Part shown: piece by piece, positions 12,460-23,976 of the stretch
Layout: the number at the start of each line of letters is the position of its first letter
How positions within the stretch are numbered: position 1 is the stretch's first letter
Origin: Curvularia sp. ZM96
Lineage: Eukaryota; Ascomycota; Dothideomycetes; Pleosporales; Pleosporaceae
Direction: 5' to 3'
DNA: 64,000 nucleotides
Assembly (NCBI GenBank): GCA_022457065.1
Contig: JAJGBQ010000004.1
Span: 3,658,001 to 3,722,000, forward strand
Made by a program: the position numbers and the translations under genes
The notes under the pieces: generated by a model
What the model saw: only the letters and a program-made list of their open reading frames with translations
Told to the model about the DNA's origin: nothing
The model's database searches: none

Positions 12460-13599
12460 GCTTCACTGTCTGTTCGTTTGTTCGTTGGAGGGGAGTGCTG
12501 GTTGTACAGGTCAAGGAAGAGCCAACACAGCTCACTCTCTCAACAAAGGAAACGGGTAAGATGGCGTATATCAGGTTCAAGATAACCGCCCGTGTGCCTG
12601 CGGCTCAGGTCATAGTTGGCATGCTTAGACCAAGGGGGCCGACGGTCCTACATAAGCAAAATGCATGACCGGCATATACAACAGCGACGACTCTGTAATT
12701 AGTTTGAATGAGAGGGGGGAAGGTAGTTCCATGCATCTATATGCGGGCCCATCATTAGCCCAATCTTAGCCGTGGTACCTCAGCACAAAGCCTAAGTGGC
12801 ATTGGGTGCTCGATGGTAAATGCTTTCCGCATACGTGGTGTGCAGACATAGATAGACACGTCGATCCAGAGCTAAGGCTCAATGTCCCCGAGGCCGTTTC
12901 TTTGAGCAACGTGCTTTTTCTTTGATGTATATATCGCATTCATTATGCTCTCCTATCATGGGAATTGGCACGACTGGGCTTGGCCTCAAGACACTAAGAG
13001 CACATTACCTCTATGGGCCAGCGCCTAGCGATGCACCAACATGACATGCCGTTTTCCTGACGTTATGGACGGCCTGAAGGTGGCACCGGGTCTCCTCAGT
13101 GAAGCCGGGGATCTGCTTCTGTCGCTTGGTTGACGTCGAGTGGGTGAGAGAGGATCGGCGAAAACGGTAGAGGACCGCCGACCAATGACGCTTGCATCGG
13201 GGCTGCGCCTGGCCAGTGCCGACTTTGCTTGTTCGCGGCGATAGGGCAACATGGTGCGCATGTGAATGCTGGTTATATGGCCCATATGGCGGTGCCTGGA
13301 TGCTGCGTGGCCGCAGGGAACAAGTAATTTTCCCCTCTGTGGCCGCTGAGACTGCAATCAGGAGCAGACAAAATCCCCACACCGAACACTATGTTTTCCA
13401 CTCATCTCCTTGCCAGTGTTAAGTGGCTGCTCTCCTACCCCAGAATTTCGGCACGGTGAAACTCATCGGAATGACGATTGAGACATAGAACTTCGCGTGT
13501 CAAATCCATACTCGTCAACCACCATCACTCGCTCACTACCCTCACCAATGCCAATTGTGCCGCACAGATAGCCCTCGGATCGCTCATAGCACACTTGCA
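12460..13599. promoter_or_regulatory. Bidirectional promoter region
   Basis: 1.14 kb between two divergent starts (12459 minus and 13600 plus). The ORFs in it, including overlapping minus-strand ones at 13011-13382, show no features and overlap each other in several frames. No specific binding site could be assigned. Confidence 0.45.
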
Positions 13600-14661
13600 A
13601 TGCCACCGAAAGCGAAGCCGCGCGCGGATAAACCCGCCAACAAGGTCACCAAAAAGGCCCTCCCACCGCCCTTCACTCCCGCACCGCCCGAACTCGAAAA
13701 CCTCCTCTACACGTTCGACCGCTCCCTTGTCTACATAACGCACGTGGATGCCCATCCAGCGTGGTTCAAACGACGTATCTTCTACGTACCCTTTCTGCTC
13801 AACGCCAGCTTTGTACTGCTCCTGCTATGGCGTCTCTACTCAATCGGTCCCCACTACTGGGCCATTGTCATGTCCGTCCTTGGACACCCCAATGATACAA
13901 CAATATACTGGGCCTCTTCTTCATGGGGCTCGTTACTATGGAAAGTTGGAAAGCGCATGCTCATGTTCCTGTTCGACTTTTTTCTCTTCCGGATCGTAGG
14001 ACCATGGCCGTGGAGTTTCTTCATTGAGCAACCCGGCAATCCCGTTAGTTGGCGATGGAATGTAGGTTTCAGGGACCAAGAAGTATATGTTCGGGTTAGC
14101 CGAGGCTGGGATGCTAAGGATCTCTTGGGCGAGAGCGAGGGAGGGAGCAGAAGGGCAGGAAGTGATAACCCTTTTTTCAAGACACGTGTTCTTCCAGCAG
14201 TGGATAAGAAGCGCCTTCAAGAGAAAACAGGCTACATGCTCATGGATGCCGACTTTGACCTGGACTTTTTCGGTATGGTAGCTGCGACACAGCTACTTGA
14301 CCGCAAGGACATTACCCTCGACCAAGTCCGCAAGAGCGTTTTCGTGTACGTTGGCGACCCTGAGAGTGAGAATGGCCAGTGGGCCGTTTGGGACTGCTCT
14401 AAGCTTGACGAAGGGTCCGAGACAGAAGCTCGAGAAAAGGTCATAGCCTTCAAAGACAAGCTGACAGCCATGGGCAAGGAGAGTTTGTTCTTCAGATGGG
14501 TCGAGCTCATCCAGTACGAGAGCAATGCGCCTGGTGGGTTCACCCCTGAAAGACAAGCTGCGGCTGCAGAAAAAGTAAAGCAAATGTTTGAGGATCAAGG
14601 GGTAGATTTCGAGCAGTTCAGTAAGGAGATAGGAGGCATGGATGGCATGACGCGCGCGTAA
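13600..14661 (+). CDS. Conserved-looking fungal membrane protein of unknown function
   Basis: Single exon, 353 aa from the ATG at 13600. The frame is open a further 15 codons upstream, but the ATG at 13600 has the better context and begins a typical basic, Lys/Pro-rich N-terminus. Residues 1-45 are hydrophilic; hydrophobic segments follow at about 55-77 (FYVPFLLNASFVLLLLW) and 125-145 (Phe-rich), with a possible third between them. The remaining 200 residues are soluble and mixed-charge, including an acidic YVGDPESENGQWAVWD region. The layout suggests an organelle or ER membrane protein with a large soluble C-terminal domain. I do not recognise the family. Confidence 0.72.
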   Translation: MPPKAKPRADKPANKVTKKALPPPFTPAPPELENLLYTFDRSLVYITHVDAHPAWFKRRIFYVPFLLNASFVLLLLWRLYSIGPHYWAIVMSVLGHPNDTTIYWASSSWGSLLWKVGKRMLMFLFDFFLFRIVGPWPWSFFIEQPGNPVSWRWNVGFRDQEVYVRVSRGWDAKDLLGESEGGSRRAGSDNPFFKTRVLPAVDKKRLQEKTGYMLMDADFDLDFFGMVAATQLLDRKDITLDQVRKSVFVYVGDPESENGQWAVWDCSKLDEGSETEAREKVIAFKDKLTAMGKESLFFRWVELIQYESNAPGGFTPERQAAAAEKVKQMFEDQGVDFEQFSKEIGGMDGMTRA

Positions 14662-15557
14662 TTGAGTATTATTTACTGCTATGTAAAACTAAATAGGGGG
14701 GGTTGCGTGAATGCAGAGACTTTGTTGACCTAGATCACGATGATACCCAGTCTTGTCGAAAAATAATAGAACTATACACACCATACGCCGTGCTTTTCTC
14801 ATGCTCTCCATTTGGCGAATCATCATCCTGTTCACAAGCTTTTGCTGATAGTGAATTTTGGTTGAGTCAGGGCATGATAAGACGAAATACGAGAAAGGTA
14901 AGCTTCCAAAATGCCTGTGCAATCTCGTGGGTCGTGAAGACATGCTCTCTGAGATAATGTCATCATCACCGAATTACTGGCCTTCTTCTGTTCTCCGTCA
15001 CCAGCTGAACTCAGTAACATGGTACCAAGCAGGTGTGAAACACTGCTTTCGAATGTGGTGTACATGTTCATCTGACAATAGAACGCCCCTTTTTCTTCTT
15101 TTCTTCCTTTTTTCCCATGAATACGTCAAAAAAGAACCAACAAGACCTCCATGCATGAGCCGAGCCTCTTTGTGTATTTGACAGAATGCGCCAATCAGAG
15201 TATGAGGTACATCCTCGTGCGTATAAAAGACGGGTTTGGTTAGTTTCAAGTAAGGTCAGCTCTTTCTTCTTCGTTGAAACAGGACGCGAGCTCATGTCGG
15301 CCCACTGTCTAGAAGAGTGATAGACGACCTCGCCTGGGCGGCAACTCATCGAATCATCGCATCCAGAATCGTGACAGCCTACGATCTCGGTAGTTGAAGC
15401 AAACTACAGGATCGGCTTCGAACTCGTGACAATCTTAGGCTACATTGTAGCGGCTTATGGTTGTCCTGAAAATCTTCGGTAATATTTTGAATCACAGCAA
15501 AAGCGTCTAGCCAATGTGTGATATAGTTTGTGCGTAGATAGATTGACACACGTCTGC
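14662..15557. other. Convergent intergenic region
   Basis: 896 bp between the stop codons of the membrane protein (plus) and the QutA-type regulator (minus). No gene is supported; a T-rich run lies at 15088-15115. Confidence 0.45.
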
Positions 15558-17687
15558 TTAGCTCGCATCGTAAAAAGCGTACTGGTCAAGATCTGTCGGC
15601 GCTCCCTCGTCGCGTGTCAGAAAATTAGACGATTGCATGGGTATGTATTCGCTAAACAGATCTGCCATGCTTGCTCCTGGTCCGAACCCAAGGTTCTGCA
15701 TGAATTGCGGCTGGTTGTCAAGTCTGGTTGCGTTATCAAGCGACGCCAATTCATCGAAAAAGGTTTCAAGATCGCTAGTAGGTTCAGGGTATCGTGGGTC
15801 GGCTTGTGATGGACTAGGCACCGCCAGATGCGATGCATTTGTCGGATACGACCCAGGAAAGAAGTCATTGAGGGGGTGGATTGTTGGGTGGGTTGTGGCA
15901 TGGCTATCAGGAGTTACCATCTGCAATGACTCTGGGGTTGATACATTGATGCCTGCCGGAGAATGTCTGGCCGGCATGGTAGCGCTCTCAAGGTTTGACG
16001 AGGCGTCTTGATTATTTGGCTGAGACCATACTGCAATGATGCCCGTCCGCACCCTTTGTAGCCGTATAACAGTTGCATCCGGCAAATTGAGCTGACTGGC
16101 AAGTCGGCTGATGGTAACTACAAGACTTTGAGTTGGTATTGGTAGTCGTTGAATACCAATGTCAGATTGACACTGCTCGAGAACATCTAGCAACTGTTGT
16201 AAACCATAATCTGAGGGATTGGATACAAAACAAGCACATAGATACGTCGCTTGTAGCAGGGCAGCCGGTGGAGAAAGTAATGAGGAAGATTTTCCAGAGA
16301 ATGAAGTGCCCAATTTTGCGGTCAAGTTCGATTTCCATCTTTCAAGACGTCGGACAGCATCCTCTTGGTACAAAAGCGGTGACCATCGTTGCTCAATACT
16401 AACCAGGATGTCAGCCAATTCAATGATATTATTGAATGTGCTTAGAGACAGCAGCGGGGTCATCCTTCCTGCATATGCAGGATCATTGAAACCAGACCAA
16501 GGCTGCCACTCCTCCAACCCGTCCTCGTCAATGGGCCCAAGATGCTCCAAATCTTTTTTTCGAAAATGGGGACGGCGGTTGAGTTGGAACGCTAGAATGC
16601 TGTCGAGCAGCAGACAGCCATAGTAGACATGCTTGTATCTTGAGCAAGCCCTAAGCGTCGGCTGGTCCACATTCTCCAAAGCTCTTGATGCGTATCCAGC
16701 GAGTAACCAAGCTGATCCCGTCAGCATTCTAGACATGTCGAATACAACTAAGTTAAGAAGAGCTCTGATATGTCCGATATTGAAGCAACCACTTTCGTTG
16801 GGTATCATAGATCTTGCGGTCTCGTACAGCTTCGTAGGCCTTGCGGATGGCGAAGCAAGCAAGTCGTTTCGGTTTGCATCGTAGAGCGATGCTACTGCTA
16901 AAACACTCCACAATTCAGCATGCGCGCCAGAATCGGTTTGCTCGTGGTCAATCACGTGACTTTGGAGAGGATAAGAATAGGCAGACTTGAGGGTATCATG
17001 CTTCTCGCATATTGGAAACCAGGAATGCACATTGGCAAAATATATTTCGAATAGTTTCCAACTATCATGCGGAATTGTTTCTGGGGCATGAATGCTTCCT
17101 GGCTGTCTACGCGGTGTTGGTGTAGTCTGGACAAGACTTGGAGATTCAATGCGCTGTGGCTGAACATTGCTTCCCTGGTTGCGGCTGGCCTTGTCGTTTG
17201 AAGGCTCCCCAGTATCTGAATCCTCGTCGCTGCTAGGAGGGCCGATCGTGTCAGTTTGCTCATGTCTCGACGGTTCTCCTCCAGACAGATGCCTGTCAAC
17301 ATCCACATAAAACTTTGATTTCCGCCATCGCCTGTGAAGCTTGTTTGACTCTTTTGAATCACGACTAAGCAGCAATGAAGAGGCGCCTTCCTCCGCTAGC
17401 TTCTGCTTTAGAGCGGATTCGTTCTCTGGGTTATGCTGGAAAAGCCAGGCAAGTGCGAGCTCTAGGGTACGGATGTAGCCTGGTTGAATGCCTCTTTTCT
17501 TGGGGTTTGCGGTGTAGGAGCATGTCCTGGTGGTGCCTGAGCAAGTGGAGCAAGTTGGTTGATGGCCATCGCACTTTTCACGTGCGACACGACATTGGTC
17601 GCATGCTCGTGACACACGTGTGCGTTTGGGAGGTTTCTCTTCCAGCAGAAGTGCGGATTGGCGCTTTGCCTGACCTTGTGCAGGCAT
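15558..17687 (-). CDS. qutA: Quinate pathway activator-type Zn2Cys6 transcription factor
   Basis: Single exon on the minus strand, 709 aa. The N-terminus carries a Zn2Cys6 cluster with cysteines at about 29, 32, 39, 46, 49 and 56 (CX2CX6CX6CX2CX6C), preceded by KRTRVSRA. It is followed directly by PKKRG and GYIRTLELALAW, a linker I recognise from the quinate activators QutA of Aspergillus and QA-1F of Neurospora. Acidic Ser-rich residues follow at 145-185, then a fungal-specific transcription factor domain from about 215 (HSWFPICEKHDTLKSAY) to about 480. Known members switch on genes for quinate use, relieved from the repressor QutR by inducer. The gene is divergent from the QutR-type gene at 18346, with 658 bp between the starts. 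The length is somewhat shorter than the A. nidulans protein (about 825 aa). Identity as the quinate activator rests on the N-terminal match and on the neighbour. Confidence 0.82.
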   Translation of the reverse strand: MPAQGQAKRQSALLLEEKPPKRTRVSRACDQCRVAREKCDGHQPTCSTCSGTTRTCSYTANPKKRGIQPGYIRTLELALAWLFQHNPENESALKQKLAEEGASSLLLSRDSKESNKLHRRWRKSKFYVDVDRHLSGGEPSRHEQTDTIGPPSSDEDSDTGEPSNDKASRNQGSNVQPQRIESPSLVQTTPTPRRQPGSIHAPETIPHDSWKLFEIYFANVHSWFPICEKHDTLKSAYSYPLQSHVIDHEQTDSGAHAELWSVLAVASLYDANRNDLLASPSARPTKLYETARSMIPNESGCFNIGHIRALLNLVVFDMSRMLTGSAWLLAGYASRALENVDQPTLRACSRYKHVYYGCLLLDSILAFQLNRRPHFRKKDLEHLGPIDEDGLEEWQPWSGFNDPAYAGRMTPLLSLSTFNNIIELADILVSIEQRWSPLLYQEDAVRRLERWKSNLTAKLGTSFSGKSSSLLSPPAALLQATYLCACFVSNPSDYGLQQLLDVLEQCQSDIGIQRLPIPTQSLVVTISRLASQLNLPDATVIRLQRVRTGIIAVWSQPNNQDASSNLESATMPARHSPAGINVSTPESLQMVTPDSHATTHPTIHPLNDFFPGSYPTNASHLAVPSPSQADPRYPEPTSDLETFFDELASLDNATRLDNQPQFMQNLGFGPGASMADLFSEYIPMQSSNFLTRDEGAPTDLDQYAFYDAS

Positions 17688-18345
17688 GAGCCCAGTGCGA
17701 ATGAATCCGCAAAACGATTCACAAAAGAGTCAAGTTCGGAGAAAAAGAATCGTCAGTGGTGCTGCAGCATAGTTGGATTGTTGGGAGTTGTGCAGCCCGA
17801 TGGGTCCGTGTGAGAAGAAGCCTCGGCAGCGAGTAAGGCAAATGCGTAGCTTGACTGGTCCACGAGCGCTATACAGCTCAACAGCTCAAGGACCTGGAGT
17901 GTCTCATGAGTTGCGGATGGTTGGCAGGGGGTGGTGAGATAGTGTATAGTGGAAGCCAGCGCAAGCTCGGAAACGAGGCCGCAAGTGAGGGGAAAAAGGC
18001 TTATCCGGCGCATTCAGCCGGGAACTACGCTCTCACCCACCATCCTATGCATCGGCCCTCCACCACCATCGAGACATGTGTTCGCGTGGATTCTGTTCTC
18101 ATCCGTCTCTCGACTCTTTTGACTGCTCGCCAGGCTGATGACAGGCGAATAACAGCTATCTCGCCCACCCACTCCTTGACACATATCATGCATACATTGA
18201 GTTCTTCTAAATACTTTCGTCTCCGCAATCTACCCGCATTATCTGCTGTATCCGACCGTACAGTGACCTGAGGAATCACTGCAGAAAACAGCGCTCCACG
18301 GTCTTTCAGTTTCAACCAGGATTTGCTTCGATCAGTGCCTCCGTC
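17688..18345. promoter_or_regulatory. Shared divergent promoter of the QutA- and QutR-type genes
   Basis: 658 bp between two divergent starts. It holds one TTATCC at 18001-18006, which equals a half-site of the 16-bp palindromic QA-1F activator site described for Neurospora; I did not find the full palindrome. A CTGGAG matching the CreA consensus (SYGGRG) lies near 17893. These are motif matches of low information. Confidence 0.4.
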
Positions 18346-21055
18346 ATGGCTTCCGTAGCAATTGGAACTAAACGCGCCTTTGCGTCTTTGGAGGAAGAGA
18401 ATGGCGGAAATACCGATACCTATCGTTCCTACAGAGACTCGGTAACATGTGAGACGACAACACTCCCTCAGAGACGCAAGGTCAGCGCAGATGGTGCGGA
18501 TAAGAAACACTACACCTGTCTCGTCGATTGCCTGCTAACCAGCGACAGTTTCAACCATTTCGAGCACTCGATCCACCCCTTGCGCTACCCCCGCTCCCCG
18601 CTCGCCGGCGAGTCGTCGTCATCGCACATTCAGGCCGGATGCCTCGATAATGCTTCTTGGTGTGCCTGGAACTGGAAAGTCCACCCTAGCCGTCATTGCC
18701 TCAATAGCGTGTCGAAGACGGGTTCTCGACGTGGAAGATATATTTCAAGATACAACAGGCTTTTCTACCACCAAATATCGCAAGCAGTTTGGGGCTGCCA
18801 ATTTCAATCTACGTCAAGAGGAGCTTCTACGTACCATTCTGAATGAACACGACCAAGGCGCAATAATTGTTTTCAATGGACTTTCAATGGAGAGGAACAG
18901 CCAGTCTTTGATACAAGACTTTAGTCGCACACATCTTGTCGTGCACGTGCTACGCGACCTCTCCAGTATACACAGCTACTTAGGAGGGCCTGATCTACAG
19001 AGACTGAAAGACATGCTGGCGCTGACTTCGTCCATGCTTCGGCGTTGCTCTAATTACGAGTTCTATAACATATCTGAGATCAAAGTCGCTAGCGCCGACG
19101 CTCCTGGAGACCAACCGGTAGCTCCCGCATTTCTTACATTGAAGAGAGCCCAGAGGACATTCCTCAAATTCTTGTCAATAGCCACCCATCCCGCGAATTC
19201 AGATGGATCGATTGCGGCGTCAATTCCACCGTTGGAGTCTGGTTACCCGCTCTCAGATGTGGCGACCGAACTTCGTGATTACACTTGTGCCGTTCAAGTA
19301 TCACTTGTAGACATATTGGCTGAAGATACAGATATACAACGTTTGGAAGTGGGGTCAGATGCCTTTGAAATTGTGTTTGATCCAAGCCAACCGCGCCATG
19401 CGGCCAACGTCATGGATGAGGTTAGTGCTTGTGTATCGAAGGTACGGAGAAGTACAGTAGTCCCCATTATCTACCACGTACTTCCAACATCAGCTACAGA
19501 CAGTGATCGAGCACTTTATCTGGAGCATGTACGTCACGGCTTAAGATTAGCGCCAGAGTATTCGACTATCGATCTGTCGCTAGATGCAGCGACGTTGGGG
19601 GATGTGATTGCTTCACAGGGCACAACCAAGATCATTGGACATCTCCACACCGATGTGCCGTGGGACGATAACTTTTGGGTCATACAATACGAAATGGCTG
19701 TGCGCATTGGTTGTTCAGCTGTTCGGTTCTCTCGGCCGGCCAATTCCATTGACGACGACCTTTCCGTTCGCAGTTTCAACACTCGGATGGCAACGCGTGA
19801 AGCTCGAGTCCCGTTGATTTGCTACAATACGGGAAGAGCTGGTCGTCGCTCCGTCTGTTTCAACAAACACTTGACGCCTGTTGTTCCACCCTCAACGACA
19901 GACAAGGTAGACGCGACAGCGTCTGTGGCGTCTCTTACTGACGATTCACGGGTCACAGCTCGAGAGGTCACTCAAGCTTTGTATAGCTCATTCACGCTTG
20001 ACCCGATGAAGATATACATTATCGGGAAAAGCTTGGGATATAGCGTTTCACCGGCCATGCACAACCTTGCATACAGGGCATGTGGAATGCCTCATGAATT
20101 CATTCGTGTGCAGAGCCCTTCGCTCAACAGCCTCAAGGAACTCGTACGTCAACCAAACTTTGGTGGTTCCATCGTTATCCAGCCTTTCAAGATGGAGGTG
20201 ATAGCACTAGTCGATTCAATGAGCCAGCATGCTCGAGCAATTGGTGCGGTAAACACAGTGATACCTGTGCGTAGGCGTAACAAGGATGGAAGTCTTCCTA
20301 GCGAACTGGAGATATTCCAGGAGCGTAACCAGTCTGGGCCTATTCAGGCTCTCTACGGAGATAATTCCGAATGGATTGGGATTCGGTCTTGTGTACGTAG
20401 AGGTCTGTCTCCCGCTAACGCGGTACGTCCATCGACGTGCGGACTCATTATCGGGGCTGGTGGCATGGCCAGGGCGGCCGCCTACGCGCTGTTGCAGATG
20501 GGCGTGAGGAATATTGTCATTTTCAACCGGACATACGAGAGAGCCAAGAGTCTCGTTACACACTTTTCTCGACTTGTTTCGAGCTCAACAGACAAAGGCA
20601 CTGCGTCGTCAATCATGTCGCGAGACCTGGCAGAGTTCAAGATCCTAGAGTCACGCGAGGAGCCATGGCCAGAGAAGCTCCGTCAGCCAACTATCATTAT
20701 TTCCTGCATACCCACCGACCCAATAGACGGTGGCCCAGCAGCTCAGTTTACTCTTCCTCAGCAATGGATGGAGAGCTCCACGGGTGGTATCGTCATGGAG
20801 ACGGCGTACAAGACATTGAACACTCCACTTAAGCAACAGGTGCGGGATGCAACAAATAAACTATGGACATATATGGACGGTCTCGACTTCATACCCGAGC
20901 AAGCCTTTGCTCAGTTTGAGTTGTTTACCGGCAAGCGCGCACCGCGAAGGGTGATGCGCGAGGAAGCGTTTCGTGCATGGAAAGATGAGCAAGGCAACAC
21001 TGACGCCGATATGGTAAAAAGAAGGATGGAAGCCATCGACAAGCAGGAGCCATGA
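18346..21055 (+). CDS. qutR: Quinate repressor-type protein (AROM-derived, shikimate kinase + dehydroquinase + shikimate dehydrogenase domains)
   Basis: Two exons: 18346-18448 and 18549-21055, giving 869 aa. The 100-nt intron has donor GTGAGA, branch TGCTAACC and acceptor CAG; it was chosen because it is the join that keeps the frame. Domains in order: shikimate kinase-like with P-loop GVPGTGKST at about 72-80; type I 3-dehydroquinase-like at about 250-470; shikimate dehydrogenase-like at about 485-860, with SVSPAMHN, QPFK (Lys582) and GAVNT. This is the arrangement of the last three domains of the AROM protein, as found in QutR/QA-1S, which represses quinate genes by binding the activator. 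By eye, the dehydroquinase catalytic Lys position is Arg427 while a His (His401) is kept, and the dehydrogenase catalytic Asp is replaced by Glu642, consistent with a repressor rather than an enzyme. The divergent activator gene strongly supports this call. Confidence 0.9.
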
Positions 21056-21373
21056 TACCCGAAGGCGATGAGCCGAACAACCCTGTTGAACGGTTAGTTG
21101 TATAGATTTGTACAGTGTTATATACCTCTACTTTGCATATATGTATACGCCGAGGCTGATTCGAGCCTGTCATGATCCCTGCAACGATCAGTGGGTGCAC
21201 GTTCCTAGCGAGAGCCACGACGCGTGCGCGATGCGACAACACATGCGCACCGCTAGTGCGCTTACCGCCCTCATTGTTCGAAATATATCCAACAAAGCCA
21301 CACATTCCTTTCAGACCGTTTGCAGACCTTTCAGTATTATGCATAACTATCCCAGCCAGCGCACTGCACGGCA
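21056..21373. other. Short intergenic region
   Basis: 318 bp between the repressor gene and the next plus-strand gene. No feature recognised; it contains a TATA-like AT stretch near 21118-21145 (TTATATACC, CATATATG), which may belong to either the terminator or the next promoter. Confidence 0.4.
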
Positions 21374-23976
21374 ATGACTACGCGCCAACCCCTCCAAACG
21401 CTTTCCCCGCCGTCGGCCAGCCTCGTGAACTCACGCTACGCACACCTCCAAAGACCCACACCGGCTACCACCACCGCCGCCACCACCAGGATCAATGGAC
21501 TCGGGATGATGGACGCTGGGGACTATGATGGGGAAGACATGCATGACGCAGCTTCCAATGTGTCTGGATTGAGCGAGCTTGAAAATGACGCCGAGGACGA
21601 GTTCGATAAGCTCATGATACGGAACGAGCGCGACCAGCGACGGCTGAGCCGAGCTACAAGTGGCAGGCCCCAGGCTTTCTCAAAAGCACGCACACATCCG
21701 CGCGTAGGGTTGACATTGGAAAACCTTGAGAGGAATAATGCTGCAGCTGCAGCGAGTGCAAAGGTGGAGACGGAGCGCCCGCCGAGCAGTAACGGGAGCA
21801 TGAGGGACGATCCGGCGATACACGCGCCGGCAACATGGGGGAGGAAAGGCAGAAGCAATAGACACTGGATGCGAACCATCGCCTACGAGGAAGAGCAACA
21901 ACAGGCGTTGTCGACGCCAGCAGACGATGCGACAAATGGCCACTACTACGACAATGACGCAAATCTGCCGCATCACTCAGTCGAAGACAGCCCGCTCTCG
22001 CGCAAAACATCCATGGTCGGCACTCCACGGGCCGATTCTGAGGAATGGGACCTCACTTTTGAGCTTAACGAGGCTTCCATGATTGCATCCACACCTTACA
22101 TGCCACGAAATACTGTACTAGACGATATACGGCAACGTGAGATTGAAAGCTCAAAGGACCGGTCGAGCTCACCAGAGCCAACGCACCGGCGATTGTCGTT
22201 CACGCGGAAAGCCGAAAGCACAAACAATGCTGCACCAAAACCAGATCCTGTTGTGCAAGAGTCTCCACCACCTCAGAAAAAGTTGCGTATGCGGACACAG
22301 TCATGGCAGTCGATTGGAAAATCACAACCAGTAATGGGTGTGGCCAAGGAAGACATGCCGACTGTCATGTACAAGAGCACTGAAAGCATCGCTACGGTAG
22401 ATCGCGAAGTGGTTGCTACTGCCCAGAGAATACCACCAAAGCGCGTTCCCCACCGGCGGCAAGACTCACAAGACCTACTGCGTCGGCTCGCGAGAGCTTC
22501 GAATACTCCCAGCCCTGCAAGGCCACAGACTACGCCCCCAGAATCGCTCAAAATTTCTTCGGAGACAGGCGCCGCGCCTGCGGAATCTTCGAAAAAGGAT
22601 GGGGTAGAGAGTGTTGGAGAGAACAGATCCACGCCTGATGTTGTTTCTGAGCCCGCAGTATCCGTGTCGGAAGTGGGCACAGAGCAGGATGGATCAAAGA
22701 AAACGCTACATGAAGCCGAACGGTTACCGGAGTCGCCAACAGAGGCACCTGCAAAAGCGCAAGTTGACGCAACACCAATCCCTAAAGAGCGAACGATACT
22801 CAACCCCAAGACTCCCGTGGTAACTGGTGCTTGGGTCGACACGCCGGGTCCATGTACCGTCCAGAGATCTGTCTCTGCAAGTAGATCACGCTCGCGTTCA
22901 AGTTCACCCAAGAAGACGAATCCGCGCAAGGCCAAATCACTTGAGAGATTCAAGTCCAGCAAGGAGGATGCACCTGAAAAGGCTGCTGTGGAGGTAATTC
23001 GCCCTCAGCTCCCTAGGTCTGCGCTGCAAGCACTCGTCGAAGAAGCGAAAGCTCAAGGCAGAAGATCATCAGCAGATTTCGGCGACTCTACAATCAACTC
23101 ACTTGAAGAGCTTATCACTCCGTTGACTGAGATCGCAAAGGACGAGGACACCCTGCAGGGTCTTCAGCTCCCAACTGATGTACCCCGCAATGATGCGGAA
23201 CGTCAAAGGCAGCAAGAGCTCGTCCATTTACACCGCATGAATGATCGCTTACGTGCAGCGCGTACCAGCATCCGTGATGCAAGTCGAGGCATGAAGCGTG
23301 TCGAAGGTCGGGTCGAACATGTTGAAGAAGAAGAAAATGGGGAGAAGATCAAGTTGGTTAACAGGACATACCTTTGCACGGCTGAGGACCACATGCAAAA
23401 CTTCTCACTGTGGAAATGGTGGAGGAGCTTGTTTTGGGAGCGACGACTCAAGACCCTGCGACAGAAATCCAATAGTCGGCTAAGACTCTGGGGTGGGTTG
23501 ACAGGTCTAAGCATCGTTTTGGTCATTTTCTTCGCTTGGTGGATAAGCGAAGAGATCGCCTGGTACGTTGATTCACATGTGATATGGTTGCTTTGTGAGG
23601 ATTGTTTGACTAACCTTTACCCTATAGCGAGATGTATTGTCGGCCTGCGTATGCCACCTCGTATTCTTACCCTTTCAGCGTGAATCCACGTGCTCCAAAG
23701 TACCCCTATGTCATTCCTACCCTCGTCTACCGGTCTTTGATTAAGGACTGGTGGGTGCCGCTTTCTTCATTCTTCTCTTGGGTCGTCGCGACGGCATGGG
23801 GATGCTTATTTGGCTTTGGACAAACACATTCCATGGGTTATGCAAGGATTCAGAGCATGCGAAGCCCAGGTGCGGCAGAAACCCATTGGGTTAGTGAAGA
23901 ATCTGCCAGACTCACGGAAGAGAGAAGCTGGGATGCGAGCATATTCAATGACGAAGTCTTGCCTGCGGGGCGGTGA
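21374..23976 (+). CDS. Large C-terminally anchored protein, possibly Cut12-like (spindle pole body associated)
   Basis: Two exons: 21374-23562 and 23628-23976, giving 845 aa. The splice removes a 65-nt intron (GTACGT...TATAG) and continues EEIAC-EMYCRPAYATSYSYP, a Cys/Tyr-rich stretch that is clearly coding. Residues 1-480 are hydrophilic, rich in Ser, Pro, Glu and Arg. A conserved-looking TPVVTGAWVDTP motif sits near residues 480-492, followed by a Ser/Arg-rich basic block and a charged, probably helical segment at about 615-665 (QELVHLHRMNDRLRAARTS). One strong transmembrane segment lies at about 707-727 and a second weaker hydrophobic stretch at about 770-795. The TGAWVDTP motif is one I associate, without certainty, with the fungal Cut12 spindle-pole-body family. 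The anchor near the C-terminus fits a nuclear envelope or ER protein. Function is unproven. Confidence 0.6.

Noticed and set aside
22273..22962. A 229-aa ORF antisense to the large anchored protein gene
   Set aside because: Shadow of the plus-strand coding exon, which continues in frame over 2 kb.
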